Source: Actinomycetes bacterium
GTDB taxonomy: Bacteria > Actinomycetota > Actinomycetes > Actinomycetales > Cellulomonadaceae
NCBI GenBank assembly: GCA_023389545.1
Contig: JAEWEI010000252.1
Location: 1-7,415, forward strand
Reading direction: 5' to 3'
DNA length: 7,415 bases
Below are positions 1-5,670 of this stretch, piece after piece. The position numbers and the translations under genes were made by a program. How positions within the stretch are numbered: the stretch's first letter is position 1; each line of letters begins with the position of its first letter. Under the pieces are notes generated by a model that did no database searches, had not been told where the DNA came from, and saw only the letters and a list, made by a program, of their open reading frames with translations.

Positions 1-602
1 TCGGCGATCTCCGCGGGCGCGATGCCCGGCAGGAGCCACGCGAGGTCCTCGTCGCTGACCTTCACGACATCGGACTGCAGCACCAGCGCCTCGACCACGG
101 GCAGCGCCTGCTCGGGCGAGCCCATCAAGGCGGGGCGCAGGTTCGGGTCGTAGGTGATGGTCGAGGTGGGGCGGTGGTTCTCGACGAGCTGCGCGACCTT
201 CCGCGCCCCGGGCTCCAGCACGGCGGCGATCGAGCCGGTGTGCACCACGAGCGGGGGCTCGTCCGAGCCCTCCCACTCGCTGGGGAGGTTCCAGTCGAGG
301 TCGAAGTCGTAGGTCGCGACGCCGTCCTCGTCCAAGAGCGCCGTCGCGATGGACGTCGAGATCGCCGACTCACTGCCCTGCAGCATCCGCACCCCCGAGG
401 CCTCGAGGTGGCGGTTCACGAGCGCGCCGTAGGCGTCCTGGCCGAGCCAGGTGAGCAACTCCGCGTCCCGCCCCAGCCGGGCCAGCCCGAGTGCGACATT
501 GGCGGGGCTGCCGCCGACGTGCTCGCCGACCGAGCCGTCAGGGCGGCGCACCACGTCCACCAGGGCCTCGCCGACCACCAGCGCGCGTCCGACAGTGCTC
601 AT
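1..602 (-). CDS. PfkB-family carbohydrate kinase (fructokinase-like), 3' end missing
   Basis: This is an ATP-dependent cytoplasmic sugar kinase of the PfkB/ribokinase fold. The first 200 residues are present and open; the C-terminal part, which should carry the catalytic Asp and anion-hole motif (GAGD-type), lies beyond the left edge. Visible landmarks are the N-terminal strand 'ALVVGEALVDVV' (7-18), the PfkB signature 'GGSPANVALGLARLG' (30-44) followed by 'TWLGQDAYG' (51-59), 'YDFDLDWNLP' (98-107) and 'YDPNLRP' (151-157). The GEALVD and DPNLRP motifs favour a fructokinase-like member, but the substrate cannot be fixed from sequence. The ATG at 602-600 is well supported: it overlaps the xseB stop in an ATGA and has a strong ribosome binding site 6 nt upstream. 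It is probably co-transcribed with xseA and xseB, although sugar phosphorylation has no obvious link to exonuclease VII. Confidence is high for the family and low for the substrate. Confidence 0.9.
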   Translation of the reverse strand, partial: MSTVGRALVVGEALVDVVRRPDGSVGEHVGGSPANVALGLARLGRDAELLTWLGQDAYGALVNRHLEASGVRMLQGSESAISTSIATALLDEDGVATYDFDLDWNLPSEWEGSDEPPLVVHTGSIAAVLEPGARKVAQLVENHRPTSTITYDPNLRPALMGSPEQALPVVEALVLQSDVVKVSDEDLAWLLPGIAPAEIA

Positions 603-877
603 CGGGCGTCCTCCTCGTCGGCGCCGGCCGGGCTGTCCAGCCCCTGCGCGGCGGAGAGCCGCTCCCGGGCCCCGTCCAACCACTGCTGGCAGCGGTTCGC
701 GAGCGCCTCACCGCGCTCCCACAGCACGAGCGACTCCTCCAGGCTCGCGCCGCCGGCCTCGAGCCGGGCGACGACGGCGATCAGCTCGTCGCGCGCCTCC
801 TCATAGCTGAGCGCGGCGAGGGCGTCGTCGGGGACGGGGGACTCGGGGGCAGTGGGCTTCGGCACGGGACCAGTCAA
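599..877 (-). CDS. xseB: Exodeoxyribonuclease VII small subunit
   Basis: This is the small subunit of exonuclease VII, a cytoplasmic nuclease that cuts single-stranded DNA from either end. Several XseB chains bind the large subunit's C-terminal helical region. The 92-residue product has the family core 'SYEEARDELIAVVARLEAGGASLEESLVLWERGEALANRCQQWLDGARERL' in pieces across residues 24-74: a helix, the 'LE.G..SLEESL.L.ERG' turn, and a second helix. The length is normal for the family. A Pro-rich lead (4-16) and an acidic tail (81-91) flank the core. The predicted start is TTG at 877-875, which overlaps the xseA stop as TTGA. No clear Shine-Dalgarno is seen, so translation probably depends on coupling to xseA. 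A GTG at 865-863 (residue 5) is an alternative start. Its 3' end overlaps the sugar kinase by 4 nt. The identity is secure; the exact start is less so. Confidence 0.93.
   Translation of the reverse strand: MTGPVPKPTAPESPVPDDALAALSYEEARDELIAVVARLEAGGASLEESLVLWERGEALANRCQQWLDGARERLSAAQGLDSPAGADEEDAR
609..616 (-). promoter_or_regulatory. Strong Shine-Dalgarno for the sugar kinase
   Basis: On the minus strand, GAGGAGGA lies 6 nt before the kinase ATG (602-600) and inside the last codons of xseB (Glu-Glu-Asp). This fixes the kinase start. It also suggests the kinase is translated efficiently in its own right, not only by coupling through the ATGA overlap. Confidence 0.8.
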
Positions 878-2160
878 CCAGCAGCCGCCGACGTCCCGCG
901 AACCTCCGTCGTCGAGGTCACCGCCGCGCGCAGCTCGCCCAAGGCCACCCGCACGCGCAGCGCGTCACCCTCCGTGACCTCGGCGGGATCGCGCACCACG
1001 GCGCCGTCGCCGCGCTGCACCACCGCGTACCCACGCTCGAGGGTCGCCGCGGGGGACAGCGCCCGCACCTGCGCGGCGAGCCGCTCGGTCTGCCCCGCCG
1101 CGCGGCTCAGCAGCAGGTCCAGGGCACGGCGCGCGGTGTCCCGTGCTCGATGCACGTCATGCTCCCGGACGTCGACCAGAGTCCCCGGCTGTGCGAGCAC
1201 GGGACGCGAGCGCAGCGCCTCCAGCCCGGCGCGCTCCCGCACCACCCGGTGCGTCAACGCCGCGCGCATCCGCCCCCGGGCCTGCGTCAGCCGGGCCCGC
1301 TCCTCGCCCACATCCGGCACGATCCGCTTGGCGGCGTCGGTGGGGGTGGACGCGCGGTAGTCGGCGACCAGGTCCAGCAGCGGCGTGTCCGTCTCGTGGC
1401 CGATGGCGCTGACCAGCGGCGTGCGACAGGCCGCCGCGGCGCGGACCAGCGTCTCGTTGCTGAACGGCAGCAGGTCCTCCACGGCCCCACCGCCGCGGGC
1501 CACCACGATCACCTCGACGTCGGGGCGCGCGTCGAGCTCGGCGATGGCCGCGCTGACCTGCGCCACTGCGCCCACGCCCTGCACGGCGACCTCGCGGATG
1601 ACGAACTCGACCTGCGGCCAGCGGGCCCGGGCGTTCACCACCACGTCATGCTCGGCCTTCGACTCGCGCCCGCACACCAGCCCGACCACGCGCGGCAGGA
1701 ACGGCAGCGCGGCCTTCCGGTCCGCGTCGAACAGCCCCTCGGCGGCGAGCACGCGCTTGAGGTGCTCGATCCGGGCCAGCAGCTCGCCGACGCCGATGGC
1801 CCGCACCGCGTCCGCGTTGAGCTGGAGCGTGCCGCGCTTGGTCCAGAACACCGGCTTGGCGTGCACCACCACATGCGCGCCCTCCTGCACCGAGGTCGTC
1901 GCGGCGGCCAGCACTCCCGCAGGCATCGACACCGGCAGGGACATGTCCGCATCGGTGTCGCGCAGCGTGAGGAACGCGATGCCCGAGCCCGGGCGCCTGT
2001 TGAGCTGCACCACCTGGCCCTCGACCCACACCGGCGCCATCCGCGCCACGTAGTCGGCGATCTTCGACGACAGCAGCCGCACCGGCCACGGGTTCTCCGC
2101 CGTGGTGTCCAGCGCCCGCGCGGGGAGCCCACCTGCCGCCTGGCCCTCGCCCGCGCTCAC
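874..2160 (-). CDS. xseA: Exodeoxyribonuclease VII large subunit
   Basis: This is the catalytic subunit of exonuclease VII, acting on single-stranded DNA in repair and recombination. At 428 residues it is slightly shorter than the E. coli protein of about 456. The N-terminal OB-fold covers roughly 22-122 ('NPWPVRLLSSKIADYV' then 'VWVEGQVVQLNRR'). The catalytic domain follows, with 'VGLVCGRESKAEHDVVVNARARWP' split across 159-182, 'VVARGGGAVEDLLPFSNE' (219-236), 'SAIGHETDTPLLDLVADYRA' (251-270) and 'STPTDAAK' (271-278). A long helical region (about 285-365), expected to bind XseB, leads to a short C-terminal beta segment with 'LERGYAVV' (374-381). The GTG start at 2160-2158 has an in-frame TGA two codons upstream, so it is the most upstream possible start. 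A weak AGGGG lies about 9 nt before it. It heads the xseA-xseB-kinase run. No key motif is missing. Confidence 0.96.
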   Translation of the reverse strand: MSAGEGQAAGGLPARALDTTAENPWPVRLLSSKIADYVARMAPVWVEGQVVQLNRRPGSGIAFLTLRDTDADMSLPVSMPAGVLAAATTSVQEGAHVVVHAKPVFWTKRGTLQLNADAVRAIGVGELLARIEHLKRVLAAEGLFDADRKAALPFLPRVVGLVCGRESKAEHDVVVNARARWPQVEFVIREVAVQGVGAVAQVSAAIAELDARPDVEVIVVARGGGAVEDLLPFSNETLVRAAAACRTPLVSAIGHETDTPLLDLVADYRASTPTDAAKRIVPDVGEERARLTQARGRMRAALTHRVVRERAGLEALRSRPVLAQPGTLVDVREHDVHRARDTARRALDLLLSRAAGQTERLAAQVRALSPAATLERGYAVVQRGDGAVVRDPAEVTEGDALRVRVALGELRAAVTSTTEVRGTSAAAG

Positions 2161-2238
2161 GCGTCACGCCCCTGTCCCGTGTTCCTGATCTGCACCCGAC
2201 CAGCCTGTCATGCGCCGGAGACATGCCCGGGGGCGTTG

Positions 2239-2271
2239 CTCCACGTCGACGGCAGTCCCGGCGGCGTGGAG
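2239..2271 (+). repeat. Inverted repeat / possible hairpin upstream of ispH
   Basis: CTCCACG (2239-2245) and CGTGGAG (2265-2271) are perfect 7-bp complements. In a plus-strand RNA the stem extends inward by a G-U and two G-C pairs to 10 bp (2239-2248 with 2262-2271), leaving a 13-nt loop. No T tract follows, so it is not an intrinsic terminator. If ispH is transcribed from 2358, this dyad lies outside its mRNA, about 75-105 bp upstream of the -10, where it could act as a DNA site or belong to a longer transcript. Chance occurrence is possible in such GC-rich DNA. Confidence 0.4.
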
Positions 2272-2344
2272 ACGGCTGGTGACGAGTCTGTGGCGGGGCG
2301 GCGCCCGGGCGAGCCGGGCGGGGCGGATGCTCACGGGGCCTGCC

Positions 2345-2350
2345 TAGACT
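2345..2350 (+). promoter_or_regulatory. Predicted -10 element, leaderless ispH promoter
   Basis: TAGACT matches the actinobacterial TANNNT -10 pattern and stands out in GC-rich surroundings. It ends 7 nt before the ispH GTG, so transcription would start at or next to the start codon. There is no room for, and no sign of, a Shine-Dalgarno sequence. No recognisable -35 hexamer was found at the usual spacing. Confidence 0.65.
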
Positions 2351-2357
2351 GGCGGGC

Positions 2358-3389
2358 GTGACCACCTCGATGCCCTCGCCCCTCCGCAAGCGCGTGCTGC
2401 TGGCGGCGCCGCGCGGCTACTGCGCCGGAGTCGACCGTGCGGTGATCGCCGTCGAGAAGGCGCTCGACCACTACGGCGCCCCGATCTACGTGCGCAAGGA
2501 GATCGTGCACAACAAGTACGTCGTGGAGACCCTCGCGGCCCGCGGCGCGATCTTCGTCGACGAGACGGACCAGGTGCCCGAGGGCGCCCGCGTCGTGTTC
2601 TCCGCGCACGGCGTGTCCCCGGCGGTGCACGCCGCGGCCGAGGCCCGCTCGCTGCAGACCATCGACGCGACCTGCCCGCTGGTGACGAAGGTGCACAAGG
2701 AGGCGGTGCGCTTCGCCTCCGACGACTACGACATCCTGCTGATCGGCCACACCGGCCACGAGGAGGTCGAGGGCACGCAGGGCGAGGCCCCGGAGCACAT
2801 CCAGGTGGTCAACTCCCCGGCCGACGTCGACGACGTGGTGGTGCGCGACCCCGACAAGGTGGTGTGGATCTCGCAGACCACGCTGTCCGTGGACGAGACC
2901 ATGGAGACGGTGCGGCGGCTGCGCGAGCGCTTCCCGACGCTGCAGGACCCGCCGTCGGACGACATCTGCTACGCCACGCAGAACCGCCAGGTCGCGGTGA
3001 AGAAGCTCGCGCCCGAGTGCGACGTGGTCATCACCGTCGGGTCGGCGAACTCGTCGAACTCGGTGCGCCTGGTCGAGGTGGCCCTGGACGCCGGGGCCCG
3101 CTCGTCCTACCGGGTGGACCGCGCCGCGGAGATCGACCCCGCCTGGCTGGAGGGCGCCACGACCGTCGGCGTGACGTCCGGGGCGTCGGTGCCGGAGATC
3201 CTGGTGCGCGACGTGCTGGACCTGCTGGCCGAGCACGGCTTCGGCGAGGTCGAGGAGGTCCGCGCGGCCACCGAGGACCTGATGTTCTCTCTGCCGCGCG
3301 AACTGGCCTCGGACCTCAAGCGGATGGGCGTCAACGTGAGCACCCCGCGCCGGGGCTCGCGCCGCGACCTGAGCATCCAGCCGCTCTGA
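2358..3389 (+). CDS. ispH: 4-hydroxy-3-methylbut-2-enyl diphosphate reductase (LytB)
   Basis: This enzyme catalyses the last step of the MEP isoprenoid pathway, reducing HMBPP to IPP and DMAPP with a [4Fe-4S] cluster. The 343-residue product keeps the three cluster cysteines, C22 ('[11 protein letters not shown]'), C106 ('DATCPLV') and C204 ('[11 protein letters not shown]'). It also keeps the substrate and catalytic residues: H51 ('VHNKYVV'), H84 ('SAHGVSP'), H134 and E136 in '[11 protein letters not shown]' (130-140), the 'SQTTLS' loop (172-177), 'NSSNS' (231-235) and 'VTSGASVPE' (272-280). It is slightly longer than the E. coli enzyme (about 316), mainly through a short N-terminal lead and a basic C-terminal tail (about 322-343). 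The GTG at 2358 is preferred because of the -10-like TAGACT just upstream; the ATG at 2370 has no ribosome binding site. It is monocistronic and convergent with rmuC. Nothing suggests loss of function. Confidence 0.97.
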   Translation: MTTSMPSPLRKRVLLAAPRGYCAGVDRAVIAVEKALDHYGAPIYVRKEIVHNKYVVETLAARGAIFVDETDQVPEGARVVFSAHGVSPAVHAAAEARSLQTIDATCPLVTKVHKEAVRFASDDYDILLIGHTGHEEVEGTQGEAPEHIQVVNSPADVDDVVVRDPDKVVWISQTTLSVDETMETVRRLRERFPTLQDPPSDDICYATQNRQVAVKKLAPECDVVITVGSANSSNSVRLVEVALDAGARSSYRVDRAAEIDPAWLEGATTVGVTSGASVPEILVRDVLDLLAEHGFGEVEEVRAATEDLMFSLPRELASDLKRMGVNVSTPRRGSRRDLSIQPL

Positions 3390-3429
3390 CCTTCGGCGGC
3401 TGGTGGGCGGTCAGCGCCCGGCAGCGCTG
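3390..3429. terminator. Convergent ispH/rmuC 3' ends with short GC hairpins
   Basis: Only 21 bp separate the ispH and rmuC stops. Two overlapping inverted repeats sit here: GGGCG/CGCCC (3405-3409 with 3415-3419, 5-nt loop) and CAGCGC/GCGCTG (3412-3417 with 3424-3429, 6-nt loop). They share bases and cannot both form in one RNA. Neither is followed by a T tract on either strand. A weak bidirectional terminator is possible but not shown. Confidence 0.3.
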
Positions 3430-4724
3430 TCGAGCTCGTCGAACGCGACGTAGCGGTCGCTTGCCGAGGCCAGCAGCTCGGGTGCGCTGACGGCGCTGAG
3501 CTGGGGGTTGGCTGCGGGTGGCGTGGCCAGGTCGCCGTCGACGACCCGCAGGTCGGCGAACCTGCGCGCGCTGACCAGCACCCGGGTCTCGAGCGAGGAC
3601 ACCGTCTGGTTGTACGCGCCGGCGGCCGAGTCGATCGCCCGGCCGAGCTTGGCCAGGTGCGAGCCCATCGTCGCGAGCCGCCCGTGCAGCTCCTTGCCGA
3701 GCGTGAGCACCTGCTGGGCGTTCGACGCGAGGGCGTCCTGCCGCCAGGCGTAGGCGATGGTGCGGAGCATCGCGAGCAGCGTCATGGGCGTGGCGATGAC
3801 GACGTTGCGCTCGAAGGCGTGCTCGACGATCGTCGGGTCCTCCTCGACGGCCGCGTGCAGGAACGCCTCGGCTGGCACGAACATGACGACGAACTCCGGC
3901 GCCGGCGCGAACTGGTCCCAGTAGCGCTTGGCGGCCAGGTCGTCGACATGCGCGCGCACATGCCGGGCGTGGGCCTTGAGCCGGGCCGCCCGGACAGCCT
4001 CGTCGGCGGCCTGGGTCGCCTCGAGGAAGCCGAGGAAGGCGACCTTCGCGTCGACCACCACGTTCTTCCCCCCGGCGAGCTTGACCACCATGTCGGGGCG
4101 CAGCAGCCCGTCGTCGGTGCGCACCTGGTCCTGCTCGACGAAGTCGACGTTCGCGAGCATCCCTGCGGACTCCACGACGCGCCGCAACTGTTGCTCGCCC
4201 CACTTGCCGCGCACCTGCGAGGAGCGCAGCGCCGTGACGAGCTGGGACGTCTCGGCCCGGAGCTGCTCGGAGGTGGCGTGCATCGCCCGCACCTGCTCGC
4301 CCAGCGCGGCCTGCCCCTCGAGCCGGGCCTTCTCGGCGGTGGTCAACTCGTGGCGCACCGCGTCGAGGGTGCGGCTCAGCGGCTCCACCATCGCGCGCAC
4401 CGCCTGCTCGCGCTGCGCCAGCTCGCCGACCTGCGACTGCTGGCTCGCCGCGAGCCGCTGGTGCGCGAGCGCCAGGAACTGCTCGTTGTTGCTGGTCAGC
4501 GCGTCGGCGGCCAGGGCGCGGAACTGCTCGGCGAGCCGCTGCTGGTCCTCGCGGACGCTCGCGAGCCGGTCGGAGTGCGCGGCGCGCTCGGCAGCGAGCT
4601 GCGCCTGCGCGCGGGCGGCGTCCACCTGGGCGGTCCGCAGGTGAGCGGCGGATCGCCTGCTCGCGGCGAACGCGCCCACGAGCACACCGACGACGAGCGC
4701 GAGCAGCACAGCCAGGATCTCCAT
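3411..4724 (-). CDS. rmuC: RmuC-family DNA recombination protein, membrane-anchored
   Basis: RmuC proteins limit rearrangements at inverted repeats and carry a nuclease-like domain related to the PD-(D/E)XK fold; the biochemical activity is poorly defined. The 437-residue product starts with one hydrophobic segment (about 2-21, 'ILAVLLALVVGVLVGAFA') followed by basic 'SRR', a likely membrane anchor with the rest in the cytoplasm. Residues about 25-168 are rich in Ala, Gln, Glu, Arg and Leu and look like a long coiled coil. The conserved domain then runs about 170-395: 'VRGKWGEQQLRRVVE' (171-185), 'LLRPDMVV' (207-214), 'NVVVDAKVAFLGFLEA' (221-236), 'YWDQFAPAPEFVVMFVPAEAFLHAA' across 268-292, and 'NVVIATPMTLLAMLRTIAYAW' across 307-327. 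The putative metal-site residues D211, D225 and K227 are present. The C-terminal tail (about 396-437) is low in complexity. The ATG at 4724 has a weak GGTGA 4 nt upstream. It is divergent from the ABC pair. Confidence 0.95.
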   Translation of the reverse strand: MEILAVLLALVVGVLVGAFAASRRSAAHLRTAQVDAARAQAQLAAERAAHSDRLASVREDQQRLAEQFRALAADALTSNNEQFLALAHQRLAASQQSQVGELAQREQAVRAMVEPLSRTLDAVRHELTTAEKARLEGQAALGEQVRAMHATSEQLRAETSQLVTALRSSQVRGKWGEQQLRRVVESAGMLANVDFVEQDQVRTDDGLLRPDMVVKLAGGKNVVVDAKVAFLGFLEATQAADEAVRAARLKAHARHVRAHVDDLAAKRYWDQFAPAPEFVVMFVPAEAFLHAAVEEDPTIVEHAFERNVVIATPMTLLAMLRTIAYAWRQDALASNAQQVLTLGKELHGRLATMGSHLAKLGRAIDSAAGAYNQTVSSLETRVLVSARRFADLRVVDGDLATPPAANPQLSAVSAPELLASASDRYVAFDELDSAAGR

Positions 4725-4731
4725 GGCGTCA

Positions 4732-4742
4732 CCGTGTCACGG
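4732..4742. repeat. 11-bp palindrome in the rmuC/ABC divergent spacer
   Basis: CCGTGTCACGG is a perfect 5-bp inverted repeat around one central base, lying 8-18 bp upstream of the rmuC start. It abuts the GGTGA that may serve as the rmuC ribosome binding site. It could be a small operator or chance. The rest of the 76-bp spacer (4725-4800) holds the ABC -10 element and no clear rmuC promoter. Confidence 0.35.
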
Positions 4743-4788
4743 ACCGCCCACACGCCGGAAACCGCCGTCGGCCGCCCCAGGGCGCCGT

Positions 4789-4794
4789 TAGCCT
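4789..4794 (+). promoter_or_regulatory. Predicted -10 element, leaderless ABC operon promoter
   Basis: TAGCCT fits TANNNT and ends 6 nt before the GTG at 4801, so the transcript would begin at or beside the start codon. There is no Shine-Dalgarno sequence between them and no clear -35 hexamer. The layout matches that before ispH and ychF. Confidence 0.6.
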
Positions 4795-4800
4795 GGCCGC

Positions 4801-5670
4801 GTGACCGAGAGCAGCGCCGCCCACGAGCCCGCCCCGCCGCAGCCGCCCGCCCCCGTCGTCGACGCCACGGAGCCGACACGCGTGGCAGCCGCCCCAGCCG
4901 CCCCTGCCGCTCCCGCCGCGCTGGAGCTGCGCGGGTTGTGGAAGAAGTTCGGCGCCAAGGTCGCCGTCGCCGGCATCGACCTGGTGGTTCCCGCCGGCTC
5001 GTTCTACGGCCTGGTCGGGCCCAACGGCGCCGGCAAGACGACGTCGCTGTCGATGGCCACGGGCCTGCTGCGCCCCGACTTCGGCCAGGTCCTCGTGCTC
5101 GGCCAGGACCTGTGGGCGGATCCGGTCAAGGGCAAGTCGCTGCTCGGCGTCCTGCCCGATGGCGTGCGGCTGTTCGACCGGCTCACCGGCGAGCAGCTCG
5201 TCACCTACGCGGGCCTGCTGCACGGGCTGGACCGGGAGACGGTCGCCGCGCGCGCCGCCGACCTGCTGGCGGCCCTGGACCTCACGGCCGACGCCCGCAC
5301 GCTGGTGGTCGAGTACTCCGCGGGCATGACCAAGAAGATCGCGCTGGCCTGCGCCATCGTGCACGCCCCTCGAGTGCTGGTGCTCGACGAGCCGTTCGAG
5401 GCGGTCGACCCGGTCTCGGCGGCGAACATCCGCGAGATCCTCACGTCATACGTTGCCTCCGGCGGCACCGTGATCGTGTCGTCGCACGTGATGGACCTGG
5501 TGCAGCGCATGTGCGACCACGTCGCGGTGATCGCGAACGGGCACGTGCTGGCGGCGGGCACCGTCGACGACGTCCGTGCGGGCGCGAGCCTCGAGGACAG
5601 GTTCGTGGAGCTCGTCGGGGGCCGGAGCACGGGGGAGGGCCTCGCGTGGTTGCGCACCTCGTCTCGCTGA
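4801..5670 (+). CDS. ABC transporter ATP-binding protein (ABC-2 exporter type)
   Basis: This is the ATPase subunit that should power the permease encoded directly downstream. The 289-residue product has a 40-residue Ala/Pro-rich lead, then one nucleotide-binding domain (about 41-275). Walker A is 'GPNGAGKTT' (73-81), Walker B 'RVLVLDEPFE' (191-200), the D-loop 'AVDP' (201-204) and the H-loop 'SSHVMD' with H229. The signature motif is 'YSAGMTKK' (172-179) in place of LSGGQ, and the Q-loop region reads 'GVLPDGVRLFDRLTG' (116-130) with no Gln. I recall both variants from related actinobacterial exporter ATPases, so they look like family traits and not decay. The C-terminus 'SLEDRFVELVGG' (263-274) is typical of ABC-2 ATPases. 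The GTG at 4801 is supported by the TAGCCT element; a GTG at 4882 with GGAG 9 nt upstream is a real alternative that would remove most of the low-complexity lead. The gene overlaps the permease by 25 nt. Substrate unknown. Confidence 0.9.
   Translation: MTESSAAHEPAPPQPPAPVVDATEPTRVAAAPAAPAAPAALELRGLWKKFGAKVAVAGIDLVVPAGSFYGLVGPNGAGKTTSLSMATGLLRPDFGQVLVLGQDLWADPVKGKSLLGVLPDGVRLFDRLTGEQLVTYAGLLHGLDRETVAARAADLLAALDLTADARTLVVEYSAGMTKKIALACAIVHAPRVLVLDEPFEAVDPVSAANIREILTSYVASGGTVIVSSHVMDLVQRMCDHVAVIANGHVLAAGTVDDVRAGASLEDRFVELVGGRSTGEGLAWLRTSSR
5631..5639 (+). promoter_or_regulatory. Ribosome binding site of the permease gene
   Basis: GGGGGAGGG lies inside the 3' end of the ATPase gene, 6 nt before the GTG at 5646. 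It decides the permease start: the reading frame stays open for more than 1.9 kb upstream, so only this site marks where the protein begins. Confidence 0.8.

Larger units (their letters stand above)
2161..2357. other. Divergent xseA/ispH intergenic region
   Basis: This 197-bp GC-rich spacer must hold promoters for both xseA (leftward) and ispH (rightward). The ispH -10-like element is clear (2345-2350). For xseA I found no TANNNT hexamer near the start; a weak CAGGCT on the minus strand (2207-2202) is the best candidate and is not convincing. The spacer also holds a 33-bp inverted repeat (2239-2271), the 8-bp palindrome GCCCGGGC (2303-2310), and a run of GGGCG-type repeats up to about 2326. 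No small gene with a credible start and family match was seen. Confidence 0.6.

Noticed and set aside
174..806. A 210-residue plus-strand open frame over the kinase and xseB
   Set aside because: The minus strand here encodes two recognisable proteins with proper overlaps and an SD; the plus-strand frame has none of these.
2303..2326. GCCCGGGC palindrome and GGGCG repeats before ispH as an operator
   Set aside because: Short GC-only repeats are expected by chance in DNA this GC-rich, and there is no specific spacing or symmetry beyond the 8-mer.
1150..2361. A 403-residue plus-strand open frame opposite xseA
   Set aside because: Its His/Arg-rich composition and the clear XseA motifs on the minus strand mark it as an antisense shadow.
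2331..3236. A 301-residue minus-strand open frame opposite ispH
   Set aside because: It is His/Val/Arg/Gly-rich with no recognisable domain; the plus strand encodes IspH with all cluster cysteines.
5370..5400. Possible degradation of the ABC ATPase because LSGGQ and the Q-loop Gln are absent
   Set aside because: Walker A, Walker B, D-loop and H-loop are intact, the frame is unbroken, and an adjacent intact permease exists; I take the changes as subfamily traits.
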